Assembly (NCBI GenBank): GCA_902517365.1
Contig: CABYCA010000026.1
Span: 1-7,285, forward strand
Direction: 5' to 3'
DNA from: an uncultured Bacteroidota bacterium
GTDB taxonomy: Bacteria; Bacteroidota; Bacteroidia; Flavobacteriales; Flavobacteriaceae
DNA length: 7,285 bases
Shown: positions 1 through 6,697 of the stretch, one piece after another
How the letters are laid out: every line of letters begins with the position of its first letter
Numbering within the stretch: position 1 is the stretch's first letter
Program-made: the position numbers and the translations under genes
Notes under the pieces: model-generated
What the model was told of the DNA's origin: nothing
The model's database searches: none
What the model saw: only the letters and a program-made list of their open reading frames with translations

Positions 1-550
1 TAATGATTTAGGATTAGCAACAGCAAATTCAATTTACGGTGTTTTAAATGGTGCTAGACAAGTTGAATGTACAATAAATGGTATCGGAGAAAGAGCTGGA
101 AATACATCTCTTGAAGAGGTTGTAATGATATTGAGACAACATTCAGATTTAAACCTGTTTACAAATATAAATTCTAAGCTCTTGAATGAGACTAGTCAAA
201 AGGTCTCAGAACTTATGGGAATGCCTGTTCAACCAAATAAAGCTATAGTAGGGTCTAATGCTTTTGCTCATAGTTCAGGAATACATCAGGATGGAGTTAT
301 TAAGAAGAGGGAAACTTATGAAATAATAGATCCAATTGATGTTGGCGTCAATAAATCTTCAATTGTTTTAACTGCTAGAAGTGGTAGAGCTGCACTTGCT
401 TTCAGAATGAAAGAGTTTGGAGTTAATCTTACAAAAAAAGAGTTAGATGATGTTTATGGAGAATTTTTAGTTGTTGCTGATCAAAAGAAGGAGGTAAATG
501 ATTCAGATTTTCCATCAATACTTCAGAAAAAAAATATTAGCTATGGGTGA
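1..550 (+). CDS. leuA: 2-isopropylmalate synthase, C-terminal part (5' end outside the window)
   Basis: The enzyme condenses acetyl-CoA with 2-oxoisovalerate to give 2-isopropylmalate, the first committed step to leucine, in the cytosol. The frame is open from the left edge: base 1 is the last base of what is almost certainly the second His codon of the metal-binding HxH motif, and the visible 182 residues begin with [10 protein letters not shown], the usual LeuA continuation. Next come [13 protein letters not shown] (visible residues 27-39) and [12 protein letters not shown] (87-98), both standard for this family. The protein ends shortly after the linker region (about [18 protein letters not shown]), with no LeuA regulatory domain. 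Since the HxH motif lies near residue 200 in LeuA proteins, the full protein should be about 385 residues against roughly 515 for regulated LeuA. Short forms like this are, as I recall, common in Flavobacteriia, so this looks native rather than truncated. It overlaps leuC by 8 nt. Confidence 0.93.
   Translation, partial: NDLGLATANSIYGVLNGARQVECTINGIGERAGNTSLEEVVMILRQHSDLNLFTNINSKLLNETSQKVSELMGMPVQPNKAIVGSNAFAHSSGIHQDGVIKKRETYEIIDPIDVGVNKSSIVLTARSGRAALAFRMKEFGVNLTKKELDDVYGEFLVVADQKKEVNDSDFPSILQKKNISYG
543..550 (+). other. leuA/leuC 8-nt overlap
   Basis: The leuC start codon ATG (543-545) lies inside the last codons of leuA, whose TGA is at 548-550. The DNA before it is A-rich and lacks a purine-rich Shine-Dalgarno core, so leuC translation probably relies on ribosomes finishing leuA. 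Short overlaps of this kind are usual in tightly packed operons. Confidence 0.85.
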
Positions 551-1934
551 AACACTTTTTGATAAAGTTTGGGATTCTCATGTGATTGAAAGAATTGAAG
601 ATGGACCTGATGTTCTCTTTATAGATAAACACTTCATACATGAAGTTACTAGTCCAGTTGCATTTGTTGGGCTAAAAAATAGAAATCTAAAAGTAATGTA
701 TCCCCAAAGAACTTATGCAACAGCTGATCATAACACTCCAACAACAAATCAACATTTACCTATTAAAGATAGACTTTCAGCAATGCAAGTAAAGACTTTG
801 GAAAAAAATTGTAATAAACACGGAATTGATTTCTGGGGACTTGGTCATAAAAAAAATGGAATTGTTCACGTCATAGGACCAGAAAATGGAATTACTCAAC
901 CTGGTTTAACAATTGTATGTGGAGACTCACATACTTCTACACACGGTGCTTTTGGTGCAATTGCTTTTGGGATTGGAACTTCAGAGGTTGAGATGGTTTT
1001 AGCATGTCAAACAATTATGCAACAAAAACCAATGAAAATGAAGATTAATATAGATGGAAAACTTTCAAGTAATGTTACACCAAAAGATGTTGCTATTTAT
1101 ATAATTTCAAAATTATCTTCATCAGGTGCTACCGGGTATTTTGTAGAATATACTGGAAGTGTTTTTAAAGACATGTCTATGGAAGGAAGGATGACAGTTT
1201 GTAATTTAAGTATAGAAATGGGGGCACGTGGAGGAATGATTGCTCCAGATGAAAAGACATTTGAGTATATGAAAGGGAAAGAATATGCTCCAAAAGAAGC
1301 TGAATGGGAAAGAGCAATGAGTTATTGGAAGACCCTAAAAACTGATAAAGATGCAACCTTTGATAAGGAATATAATTTTAAAGCAGAAGACATTGAACCT
1401 ATGATCACATATGGGACTAATCCTGGTATGGCTATCCCGATATCAAAATCAATTCCAGAGGCTGATAAGTATGAATCAAAATCATCTTATAAGAAAGCGC
1501 TTGAATACATGGAGTTTAACGAAGGTGATAAAATGATTGGAAAAAAAATTGACTATGTGTTCCTTGGAAGTTGTACAAATGGTAGAATCGAAGATTTTAG
1601 AACTTTTGCTAGTTTAATTAAGGGGAAGAAAAAGTCTGATAACATAGATGCTTGGTTGGTTCCAGGTTCACATAAAGTTCTAAAAAGTATTAAAGATGAG
1701 GGAATACTTGATATTCTTACTCAGTCAGGTTTTAAACTTAGAGAGCCAGGTTGCTCTGCTTGTCTAGCTATGAATGATGATAAAATTCCAAAAGGTAAAT
1801 ATGCTGTGAGCACTACTAATAGAAATTTTGAAGGAAGACAAGGGCCTGGAGCAAGAACACTTCTGGCTAGCCCTCTAGTAGCTGCAGCAACTGCTATAAC
1901 AGGAGAAATAACTGACCCAAGAGATATTATATGA
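543..1934 (+). CDS. leuC: 3-isopropylmalate dehydratase large subunit
   Basis: LeuC with LeuD forms the isopropylmalate isomerase, an aconitase-family [4Fe-4S] enzyme converting 2- to 3-isopropylmalate through dehydration and rehydration. The reading frame is open from an ATG at 498, but the ATG at 543 is chosen because [14 protein letters not shown] is the typical LeuC beginning and gives 463 residues, the normal family length. Visible motifs are TADHNTPT (60-67), [13 protein letters not shown] (126-138), and the three cluster-ligand cysteines C344 (GSCTNGR), C404 and C407 (GCSAC). These match the spacing of the E. coli ligands as I remember them. The start overlaps the end of leuA by 8 nt and there is no Shine-Dalgarno sequence, only A-rich DNA, suggesting coupled translation. 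The same complex is also expected to isomerise citramalate if the downstream synthase is CimA. All key residues seem intact. Confidence 0.97.
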   Translation: MGETLFDKVWDSHVIERIEDGPDVLFIDKHFIHEVTSPVAFVGLKNRNLKVMYPQRTYATADHNTPTTNQHLPIKDRLSAMQVKTLEKNCNKHGIDFWGLGHKKNGIVHVIGPENGITQPGLTIVCGDSHTSTHGAFGAIAFGIGTSEVEMVLACQTIMQQKPMKMKINIDGKLSSNVTPKDVAIYIISKLSSSGATGYFVEYTGSVFKDMSMEGRMTVCNLSIEMGARGGMIAPDEKTFEYMKGKEYAPKEAEWERAMSYWKTLKTDKDATFDKEYNFKAEDIEPMITYGTNPGMAIPISKSIPEADKYESKSSYKKALEYMEFNEGDKMIGKKIDYVFLGSCTNGRIEDFRTFASLIKGKKKSDNIDAWLVPGSHKVLKSIKDEGILDILTQSGFKLREPGCSACLAMNDDKIPKGKYAVSTTNRNFEGRQGPGARTLLASPLVAAATAITGEITDPRDII

Positions 1935-1935
1935 T

Positions 1936-2532
1936 ATGGCTTACGATAAATTCAATATATTAAATAGTACTGCTGTTCCGCTCAACATTGATAATGTTGA
2001 TACAGATCAGATAATTCCCGCAAGGTTTCTAAAAGCAACTGAGAGAAAAGGATTTGGCGATAATCTTTTTAGAGATTGGAAATATGATTCAGATGATTCA
2101 TTGGTAGATTCATTCCCTTTAAATAATAAAGAGTTTCAAGGAAAAATTTTAATTGCTGGTAAAAATTTTGGTTGTGGCTCATCAAGAGAACATGCTGTTT
2201 GGGCAATTTATGATTATGGGTTCAGAGCAGTTGTATCAAGCTTCTTTGCAGATATTTTTAAAAATAATTGTTTAAATATCGGTGTACTACCAATCCAGGT
2301 TAGTGAACCTTTCTTGGCAGAAATCTTCTCAGAAATTGATAAAAATTCAAAAAGTAATTTTGAAATAAATCTAGAAAATCAGGATTTTAAAATTGTTAGC
2401 TCTGATAAAAAGGAAAAATTTGAAATTAGCACCTACAAGAAGAGTAATATGTCAAATGGTTTTGATGATATAGATTATCTCATTAACAAAAAGGATCAAA
2501 TCTCAGCTTTTGCAAATAAATTAAGATACTAA
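1936..2532 (+). CDS. leuD: 3-isopropylmalate dehydratase small subunit
   Basis: LeuD is the small 'swivel' subunit of isopropylmalate isomerase; it contributes the part of the active site that selects the substrate side chain. The 198 residues are a normal full length for bacterial LeuD. DTDQIIPARFL (22-32), NFGCGSSREHA (77-87) and SSFFADIFKNN (101-111) are the standard motifs. The start ATG lies one base after the leuC stop codon and MAYDKFNIL is a usual LeuD beginning, so the start is well supported. No ribosome binding site is visible; translation is probably coupled to leuC, whose protein it needs in equal amounts. The stop codon shares one base with the next gene's start codon. Confidence 0.97.
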   Translation: MAYDKFNILNSTAVPLNIDNVDTDQIIPARFLKATERKGFGDNLFRDWKYDSDDSLVDSFPLNNKEFQGKILIAGKNFGCGSSREHAVWAIYDYGFRAVVSSFFADIFKNNCLNIGVLPIQVSEPFLAEIFSEIDKNSKSNFEINLENQDFKIVSSDKKEKFEISTYKKSNMSNGFDDIDYLINKKDQISAFANKLRY

Positions 2533-2534
2533 TG
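2530..2534 (+). other. TAATG stop-start junction between leuD and the citramalate synthase gene
   Basis: The leuD stop codon TAA and the next ATG share one base. No Shine-Dalgarno sequence precedes it, so termination-reinitiation coupling is the simplest reading. It ties the extra synthase firmly to the leu operon and argues against its being a late insertion with its own signals. Confidence 0.85.
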
Positions 2535-4046
2535 AAACGTAGTCTTGAAATAATGGATACTACTCTCAGAGATGGTGAACAAACATCTGGAGTTTCATAT
2601 TCACCTAAAGAAAAATTAACAATTGCAAAGCTTCTTTTGGATGAACTTAAAATTGATAGAATTGAGGTAGCCTCAGCTAGAGTATCAGAAGGTGAATTAA
2701 ATTCAGTAAAACAAATCACTAGTTGGGCAAAAAAGAATAAAAAAATTAAAAGTATAGAAGTACTAACTTTTTTAGATGATGGAAAATCTATTAAGTGGCT
2801 TCTAGATTCAGGATGTTCTGTCCAGAATCTTCTTACTAAGGGTTCTATTAATCATCTCAAATACCAACTAAAAAAAACCCCTTCAAATCATTTTAAAGAC
2901 ATCCTAGACACAGTTAGAAGAGCTGAAGAAAATGGAATTCAAACAAATATTTATCTTGAAGATTGGAGTAATGGAATGAAGAGTAGTAAGGAATATGTTA
3001 TGGATTTTCTTGATTTCTTAAATGATAAAAGTATAAAAAGGTTACTATTACCGGACACATTAGGGATTCTTACCCATCATGAAACATACGAATATATTTC
3101 TGAGATAAAAATGAAATATCCGAATTTTCATATTGACTTTCATGGTCATAATGATTATGATTTGAGTGTTGGTAACTCAATGGAGGCAATAAGAGCTGGT
3201 TGTGATGGATTACACTTAACAATCAATGGTATGGGTGAAAGAGCTGGGAACACACCATTATCAAGTACTGTAGCAGCAATAAAAGACTTCATGCCCAATA
3301 TTAAAATTAATGTAGACGAGAATAACTTGTTTAAGGCTAGTAAGTTGATATCTACATTTTCAGGACAGACTGTATCATCTAACAAACCAATTGTTGGCGA
3401 AAATGTATTTACCCAAACTGCAGGTGTTCACGCAGATGGTGATAACAAGAAAAACTTATACTATAACAATTTGAATCCTAACAGATTTGGTAGAAAAAGA
3501 AAATATGCTTTAGGTAAAACATCTGGAAAAGCAAACATCAAAAAAAACCTAGATGAATTAGGTATAAAGTTAAATGACCAAGAACTAGGAATTATCACAT
3601 CGAAAGTTATAGAATTAGGAGATAAAAAAGAGAAGGTAACAATTGAAGATCTTCCATATATCATTAATGATGTATTAGACTATCCCACTAAAAAGAATAA
3701 TATTAAGATTGAATCATATGTTCTTACACATGCAAAGACTCTGAGGCCATCAGTATCAATTTCATTAATTATAGATGATGTTCTATTTCAAGAAAGTTGT
3801 TCAGGAGATGGTCAATTTGATGCTTTTATGAATGCATTAAAGAAAATATATTCTAAACAAAAAAGAGCACTTCCAAAACTAATTGATTATGCTGTAAGAA
3901 TTCCGCCGGGAAGTGACTCAGACGCATTCTGCGAAACAACAATTACATGGGACAGTGGTTCAAAAAAATTTAAAACAAGAGGGCTTGATACTGATCAAAC
4001 GGTATCTGCTATCAAAGCAACTGAAAAAATGTTAAATACAGAATAA
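2532..4046 (+). CDS. cimA: Probable (R)-citramalate synthase, Leptospira type (LeuA family with C-terminal regulatory domain)
   Basis: This 504-residue protein is a second acyl-CoA condensing enzyme of the LeuA/homocitrate synthase family. The TIM-barrel domain carries DTTLRDGEQTSG (9-20), LPDTLG (173-178), HGHND (204-208) and GMGERAGN (233-240). AGVHADGD (297-304) and RFGRKRKYALGK (318-329) follow. A complete LeuA-type regulatory domain occupies about 393-502, including GDGQFDAF (425-432). Compared with what I recall of Leptospira interrogans citramalate synthase, the pyruvate-site residues R13, D14, L78, L101, Y141, E143, T176, H204 and H206 all match at a constant offset of three. HGHNDYDLS also differs from the HNDLGLA of the true LeuA at the start of the window. 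It would join acetyl-CoA and pyruvate to citramalate, which LeuCD and LeuB carry on to 2-oxobutyrate for isoleucine. Automated annotation may call it LeuA or 'alpha-isopropylmalate synthase regulatory domain protein'. Family membership is certain; the substrate is inferred. Confidence 0.8.
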   Translation: MKRSLEIMDTTLRDGEQTSGVSYSPKEKLTIAKLLLDELKIDRIEVASARVSEGELNSVKQITSWAKKNKKIKSIEVLTFLDDGKSIKWLLDSGCSVQNLLTKGSINHLKYQLKKTPSNHFKDILDTVRRAEENGIQTNIYLEDWSNGMKSSKEYVMDFLDFLNDKSIKRLLLPDTLGILTHHETYEYISEIKMKYPNFHIDFHGHNDYDLSVGNSMEAIRAGCDGLHLTINGMGERAGNTPLSSTVAAIKDFMPNIKINVDENNLFKASKLISTFSGQTVSSNKPIVGENVFTQTAGVHADGDNKKNLYYNNLNPNRFGRKRKYALGKTSGKANIKKNLDELGIKLNDQELGIITSKVIELGDKKEKVTIEDLPYIINDVLDYPTKKNNIKIESYVLTHAKTLRPSVSISLIIDDVLFQESCSGDGQFDAFMNALKKIYSKQKRALPKLIDYAVRIPPGSDSDAFCETTITWDSGSKKFKTRGLDTDQTVSAIKATEKMLNTE

Positions 4047-4048
4047 TT

Positions 4049-5116
4049 ATGAATTTAAAAATAGCTGTACTTCCAGGTGACGGAATTGGACCAGAAGTGA
4101 CAAATGAGTCAATGAAGGTTTTAAAATGCATTGCAGATAAGTATAATCATAAGATTGAATTAAGTGAGGGACCAGTTGGTGCAATTGCTATTGAAGAATA
4201 TAATGATCCATATCCGGACATTACTCATAAGCTTTGTGAGGACTCTGATGCAATTTTATTTGGAGCAATTGGTGATCCTAAATATGATAATGATCCTAAG
4301 GCAAAAATAAGACCTGAACAAGGATTACTGAAAATGAGAAAAAAGCTAGGACTGTATGCTAATCTTAGACCGACAATTATATTTGAATCTCTTCTAGACA
4401 TGTCACCAATAAAAGAAGATAGAATTTCTGGAACAGATATTCTCTTTGTTAGAGAACTAACTGGCGGGATATATTTTGGAGAAAGAGGAAGAAAAGACAA
4501 TGACAATTATGCTTATGATACTTGCCAATATTCTAAAGAGGAGATTATAAGAATAGCAAAAAAAGGATTTGAATATGCACAAAAAAGATCAAAAAAATTA
4601 TGTTGTGTCGATAAGGCAAATGTTTTAGAAACTTCTAGACTTTGGAGAGAGACAGTACAAAGTATGGAAAAAGATTATCCTGAAATTGAGGTGTCATACG
4701 AATTTGTTGATGCTGTTGCCATGAGATTAATACAATGGCCCAGTTCCTACGACGTTTTAATAACATCTAATCTATTTGGCGATATTCTTACTGATGAGGC
4801 TTCAGTAATATCTGGTTCAATGGGATTGATGCCTTCAGCATCAATTGGATTAGAGAATGCCTTATATGAGCCTATACATGGATCATACCCAGAGGCTACT
4901 GGAAAACAAATTGCAAATCCAATAGCATCAATTTTATCATTATCTATGATGCTTGAATATTCATTTAACTTAAAAGATGAGTCTCAAATTATAAATAGAG
5001 CTGTTGAAGAATCTCTTACAAATAGATATACAACACCAGACCTAAGCGGTAATAATAAGGCATATTCTACTAAAGAAGTAGGAGACTATATAGTAGATTT
5101 TATCAAAAAAAGTTAA
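4049..5116 (+). CDS. leuB: 3-isopropylmalate dehydrogenase
   Basis: LeuB oxidises and decarboxylates 3-isopropylmalate to 2-oxoisocaproate with NAD+, using Mg2+ or Mn2+. The protein has 355 residues, a normal length. It shows [10 protein letters not shown] (8-17), the substrate arginines R97, R107 (ANLRP) and R135 (VREL), and TGGIYFG with Y142. Also present are K189 in VDKANVLE and the metal aspartates D221, D245 and D249 in FVDAVAM and [10 protein letters not shown]. The cofactor region is [18 protein letters not shown] (274-291). TGGIYFG marks LeuB rather than isocitrate or tartrate dehydrogenase. The start lies 2 nt after the preceding stop codon, with no Shine-Dalgarno sequence. With a CimA upstream, the enzyme probably also converts 3-methylmalate to 2-oxobutyrate, as known for LeuB in citramalate-pathway organisms. 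It is the last gene of the operon, and its stop codon overlaps that of the opposing gene. Confidence 0.97.
   Translation: MNLKIAVLPGDGIGPEVTNESMKVLKCIADKYNHKIELSEGPVGAIAIEEYNDPYPDITHKLCEDSDAILFGAIGDPKYDNDPKAKIRPEQGLLKMRKKLGLYANLRPTIIFESLLDMSPIKEDRISGTDILFVRELTGGIYFGERGRKDNDNYAYDTCQYSKEEIIRIAKKGFEYAQKRSKKLCCVDKANVLETSRLWRETVQSMEKDYPEIEVSYEFVDAVAMRLIQWPSSYDVLITSNLFGDILTDEASVISGSMGLMPSASIGLENALYEPIHGSYPEATGKQIANPIASILSLSMMLEYSFNLKDESQIINRAVEESLTNRYTTPDLSGNNKAYSTKEVGDYIVDFIKKS
5113..5116. other. Shared palindromic stop codons of convergent leuB and gapN
   Basis: The palindrome TTAA holds the leuB stop (TAA, 5114-5116, plus strand) and the gapN stop (TAA, 5115-5113, minus strand). The two genes overlap tail to tail by 4 nt. 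No GC-rich hairpin with a T-tract is visible nearby on either strand, so any terminator must lie inside the opposite coding region. Confidence 0.9.
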
Positions 5117-6684
5117 AGAATATAATCAGTTGAGATAAAATTAGAGTCGTTAGAATCTAATAATTTCTTTAGTATTCTATTGTTGTGAACATTATCCTTA
5201 GAAGCTACAAATGTCCTTATTGAAAATGCCCTTAAGGCGTCATGAACACTAAGAGTACTAACTGCTGAATTTTTTCTACCTGTAAACGGGTATATATCAG
5301 GACCTCTTTGACATGAGCTATTTAAATTAACTCTACAAACTAAATTAGCAAGGGTATCAATTAGTGGACCTATTTTCTTAGTATCACTTCCAAAAAGGCT
5401 TACTTGTTGGCCATATTCAGATTTAGCCATATCATCAAGGGGCTCATCTATTTTTTTAAATGGCATAATTGGTACTACAGGACCAAATTGTTCCTCCTCA
5501 AATACTTTCATAGAACTATTTACAGGATATAATACTGCAGGATAACAATAGTTATCTGTTACTTCACCTCCTTTTTCATTAATTACACTAGCACCTTTAG
5601 ATACAGCATCATCAATCAAGTCTTTAATGTACATAGGTTTTGATGGCTCTGGCAATGGAGTGAGAAAAGCATCTTTGTCCCATGGCATACCAAATTTAAG
5701 ATTGTCAACAGCCTTTGCAAATTTAGCATTAAATTCGTCTGCTATAGATTCATGAACATACAATACTTTTAAGGCAGTACATCGTTGTCCATTATAAGAC
5801 AGAGAACCTGAAATACATTCATGAATTGTTAGATCTAAATCAGCATCTGGAAGGATAATTGCAGGGTTTTTAGCTTCCAGTCCTAGAACTAATCTAAGTC
5901 TGTTTTTATTTGGGTGTTGATCTTGTAGAGCAACAGCTGATGAACTATGACCTATTAAAGCCAACACATCAACATACCCTGTTTTCATTATAGGTGGACA
6001 GATTTTTCTTCCTCTCCCGAATAAAATGTTTACAACTCCTGGAGGAAAACACTCCTTAAAAGCTTTAAGTAATGGTGAAATTAATAAAACTCCATGTTTA
6101 GCAGGTTTGAATATCGTGGTATTACCCATCAGAATAGCTGGGATAAGAAGACAAAAAGTCTCGTTTAGAGGATAATTGTAAGGTCCAAGACAAAGAACAA
6201 CACCAAGTGGACCTCGTCTAATGTGAGCATGTATACCTGAGTCTTTTTCAAATCTAGAAGAAGATCTATCAATATTTTTATATTCATCAATGGTATCATA
6301 TATATATTTAACAGTTCTGTCAAACTCCTTTTCAGAATCAGTTTGATTTTTTCCTATTTCCCACATTAAAAGTTTCACTACTAAATCACGATGCTCTTGC
6401 ATTTTGTCTGCAAATCTCTTCATACACTTTAACCTATCTCTAACTTTCATTGTTGGCCATTTACCTTGACCTCTATTAAATGCTTTTTTTGCAGATTCAA
6501 GAGCCTCTATTGCTGTATCAGAATCCATGTCAGGAATAGAGCCTAATAGGGTTGGAGAGTATTCATCCCCTTCTTTTATATTAATAGTAGAAAATACTTC
6601 AGAAGTATCACCATCCCATTTTTTTAGTTCTCCATCAAGAAGATATTCTCTACAGTGAATTTCATCAATCTTATATTTTTCCAT
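5113..6684 (-). CDS. gapN: NADP-dependent non-phosphorylating glyceraldehyde-3-phosphate dehydrogenase-like aldehyde dehydrogenase
   Basis: This 523-residue protein is a full-length aldehyde dehydrogenase. It most resembles the Flavobacteriia proteins annotated as GapN, which oxidise glyceraldehyde 3-phosphate directly to 3-phosphoglycerate, yielding NADPH and no ATP. Visible are GPYNYPLNE with N170, FKPAK (192-196) in the cofactor fold, ALIGHSSSA (242-250) in place of the usual GS motif, NGQRCTALK with catalytic C302, [10 protein letters not shown] (396-405), and [14 protein letters not shown] (458-471). The usual LELGGK motif reads LGLEAK (267-272), so Gly sits where the general-base Glu is expected and Glu two residues later. 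The frame begins at the ATG at 6684, 13 nt after the ilvA stop codon, and lacks a Shine-Dalgarno sequence. It probably shares a transcript with ilvA. The aldehyde dehydrogenase assignment is certain; the precise substrate rests on recalled similarity and could be another aldehyde. Confidence 0.8.
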   Translation of the reverse strand: MEKYKIDEIHCREYLLDGELKKWDGDTSEVFSTINIKEGDEYSPTLLGSIPDMDSDTAIEALESAKKAFNRGQGKWPTMKVRDRLKCMKRFADKMQEHRDLVVKLLMWEIGKNQTDSEKEFDRTVKYIYDTIDEYKNIDRSSSRFEKDSGIHAHIRRGPLGVVLCLGPYNYPLNETFCLLIPAILMGNTTIFKPAKHGVLLISPLLKAFKECFPPGVVNILFGRGRKICPPIMKTGYVDVLALIGHSSSAVALQDQHPNKNRLRLVLGLEAKNPAIILPDADLDLTIHECISGSLSYNGQRCTALKVLYVHESIADEFNAKFAKAVDNLKFGMPWDKDAFLTPLPEPSKPMYIKDLIDDAVSKGASVINEKGGEVTDNYCYPAVLYPVNSSMKVFEEEQFGPVVPIMPFKKIDEPLDDMAKSEYGQQVSLFGSDTKKIGPLIDTLANLVCRVNLNSSCQRGPDIYPFTGRKNSAVSTLSVHDALRAFSIRTFVASKDNVHNNRILKKLLDSNDSNFISTDYIL

Positions 6685-6697
6685 GGATATAGTTTTT
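6685..6697 (-). other. Short ilvA-gapN spacer
   Basis: Only 13 nt separate the ilvA stop codon from the gapN start codon. Read on the minus strand the spacer is A-rich followed by CTATATCC, with no ribosome binding site and no room for a promoter. It supports co-transcription of gapN with ilvA. Confidence 0.75.

Noticed and set aside
498..542. Possible longer N-terminus of leuC from an ATG at 498
   Set aside because: It would add 15 residues unlike any LeuC beginning and lengthen the overlap with leuA to 53 nt; the start at 543 gives the typical [14 protein letters not shown] and normal length.
125..550. A free-standing 141-residue protein starting at the ATG at 125
   Set aside because: The frame is open back to the window edge and encodes conserved LeuA motifs before that ATG, so it is an internal methionine.
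2870..2881. A8-C4 run in the citramalate synthase gene considered as a programmed frameshift site
   Set aside because: The reading frame is conserved on both sides and no alternative frame continues a recognisable protein; such runs are expected in AT-rich DNA.
2483..4506. Open frames on the minus strand opposite the citramalate synthase and leuB genes (2483-2719, 3155-3385, 3461-3664, 4225-4506)
   Set aside because: They lie wholly or almost wholly over strongly conserved genes, their translations resemble no family I know, and they look like chance frames in AT-rich DNA.
5141..5160. Inverted repeat TTAGA...TCTAA considered as a terminator
   Set aside because: The stem is only five A/T-rich pairs with a 10-nt loop and no proper T-tract, and it lies inside gapN coding sequence.
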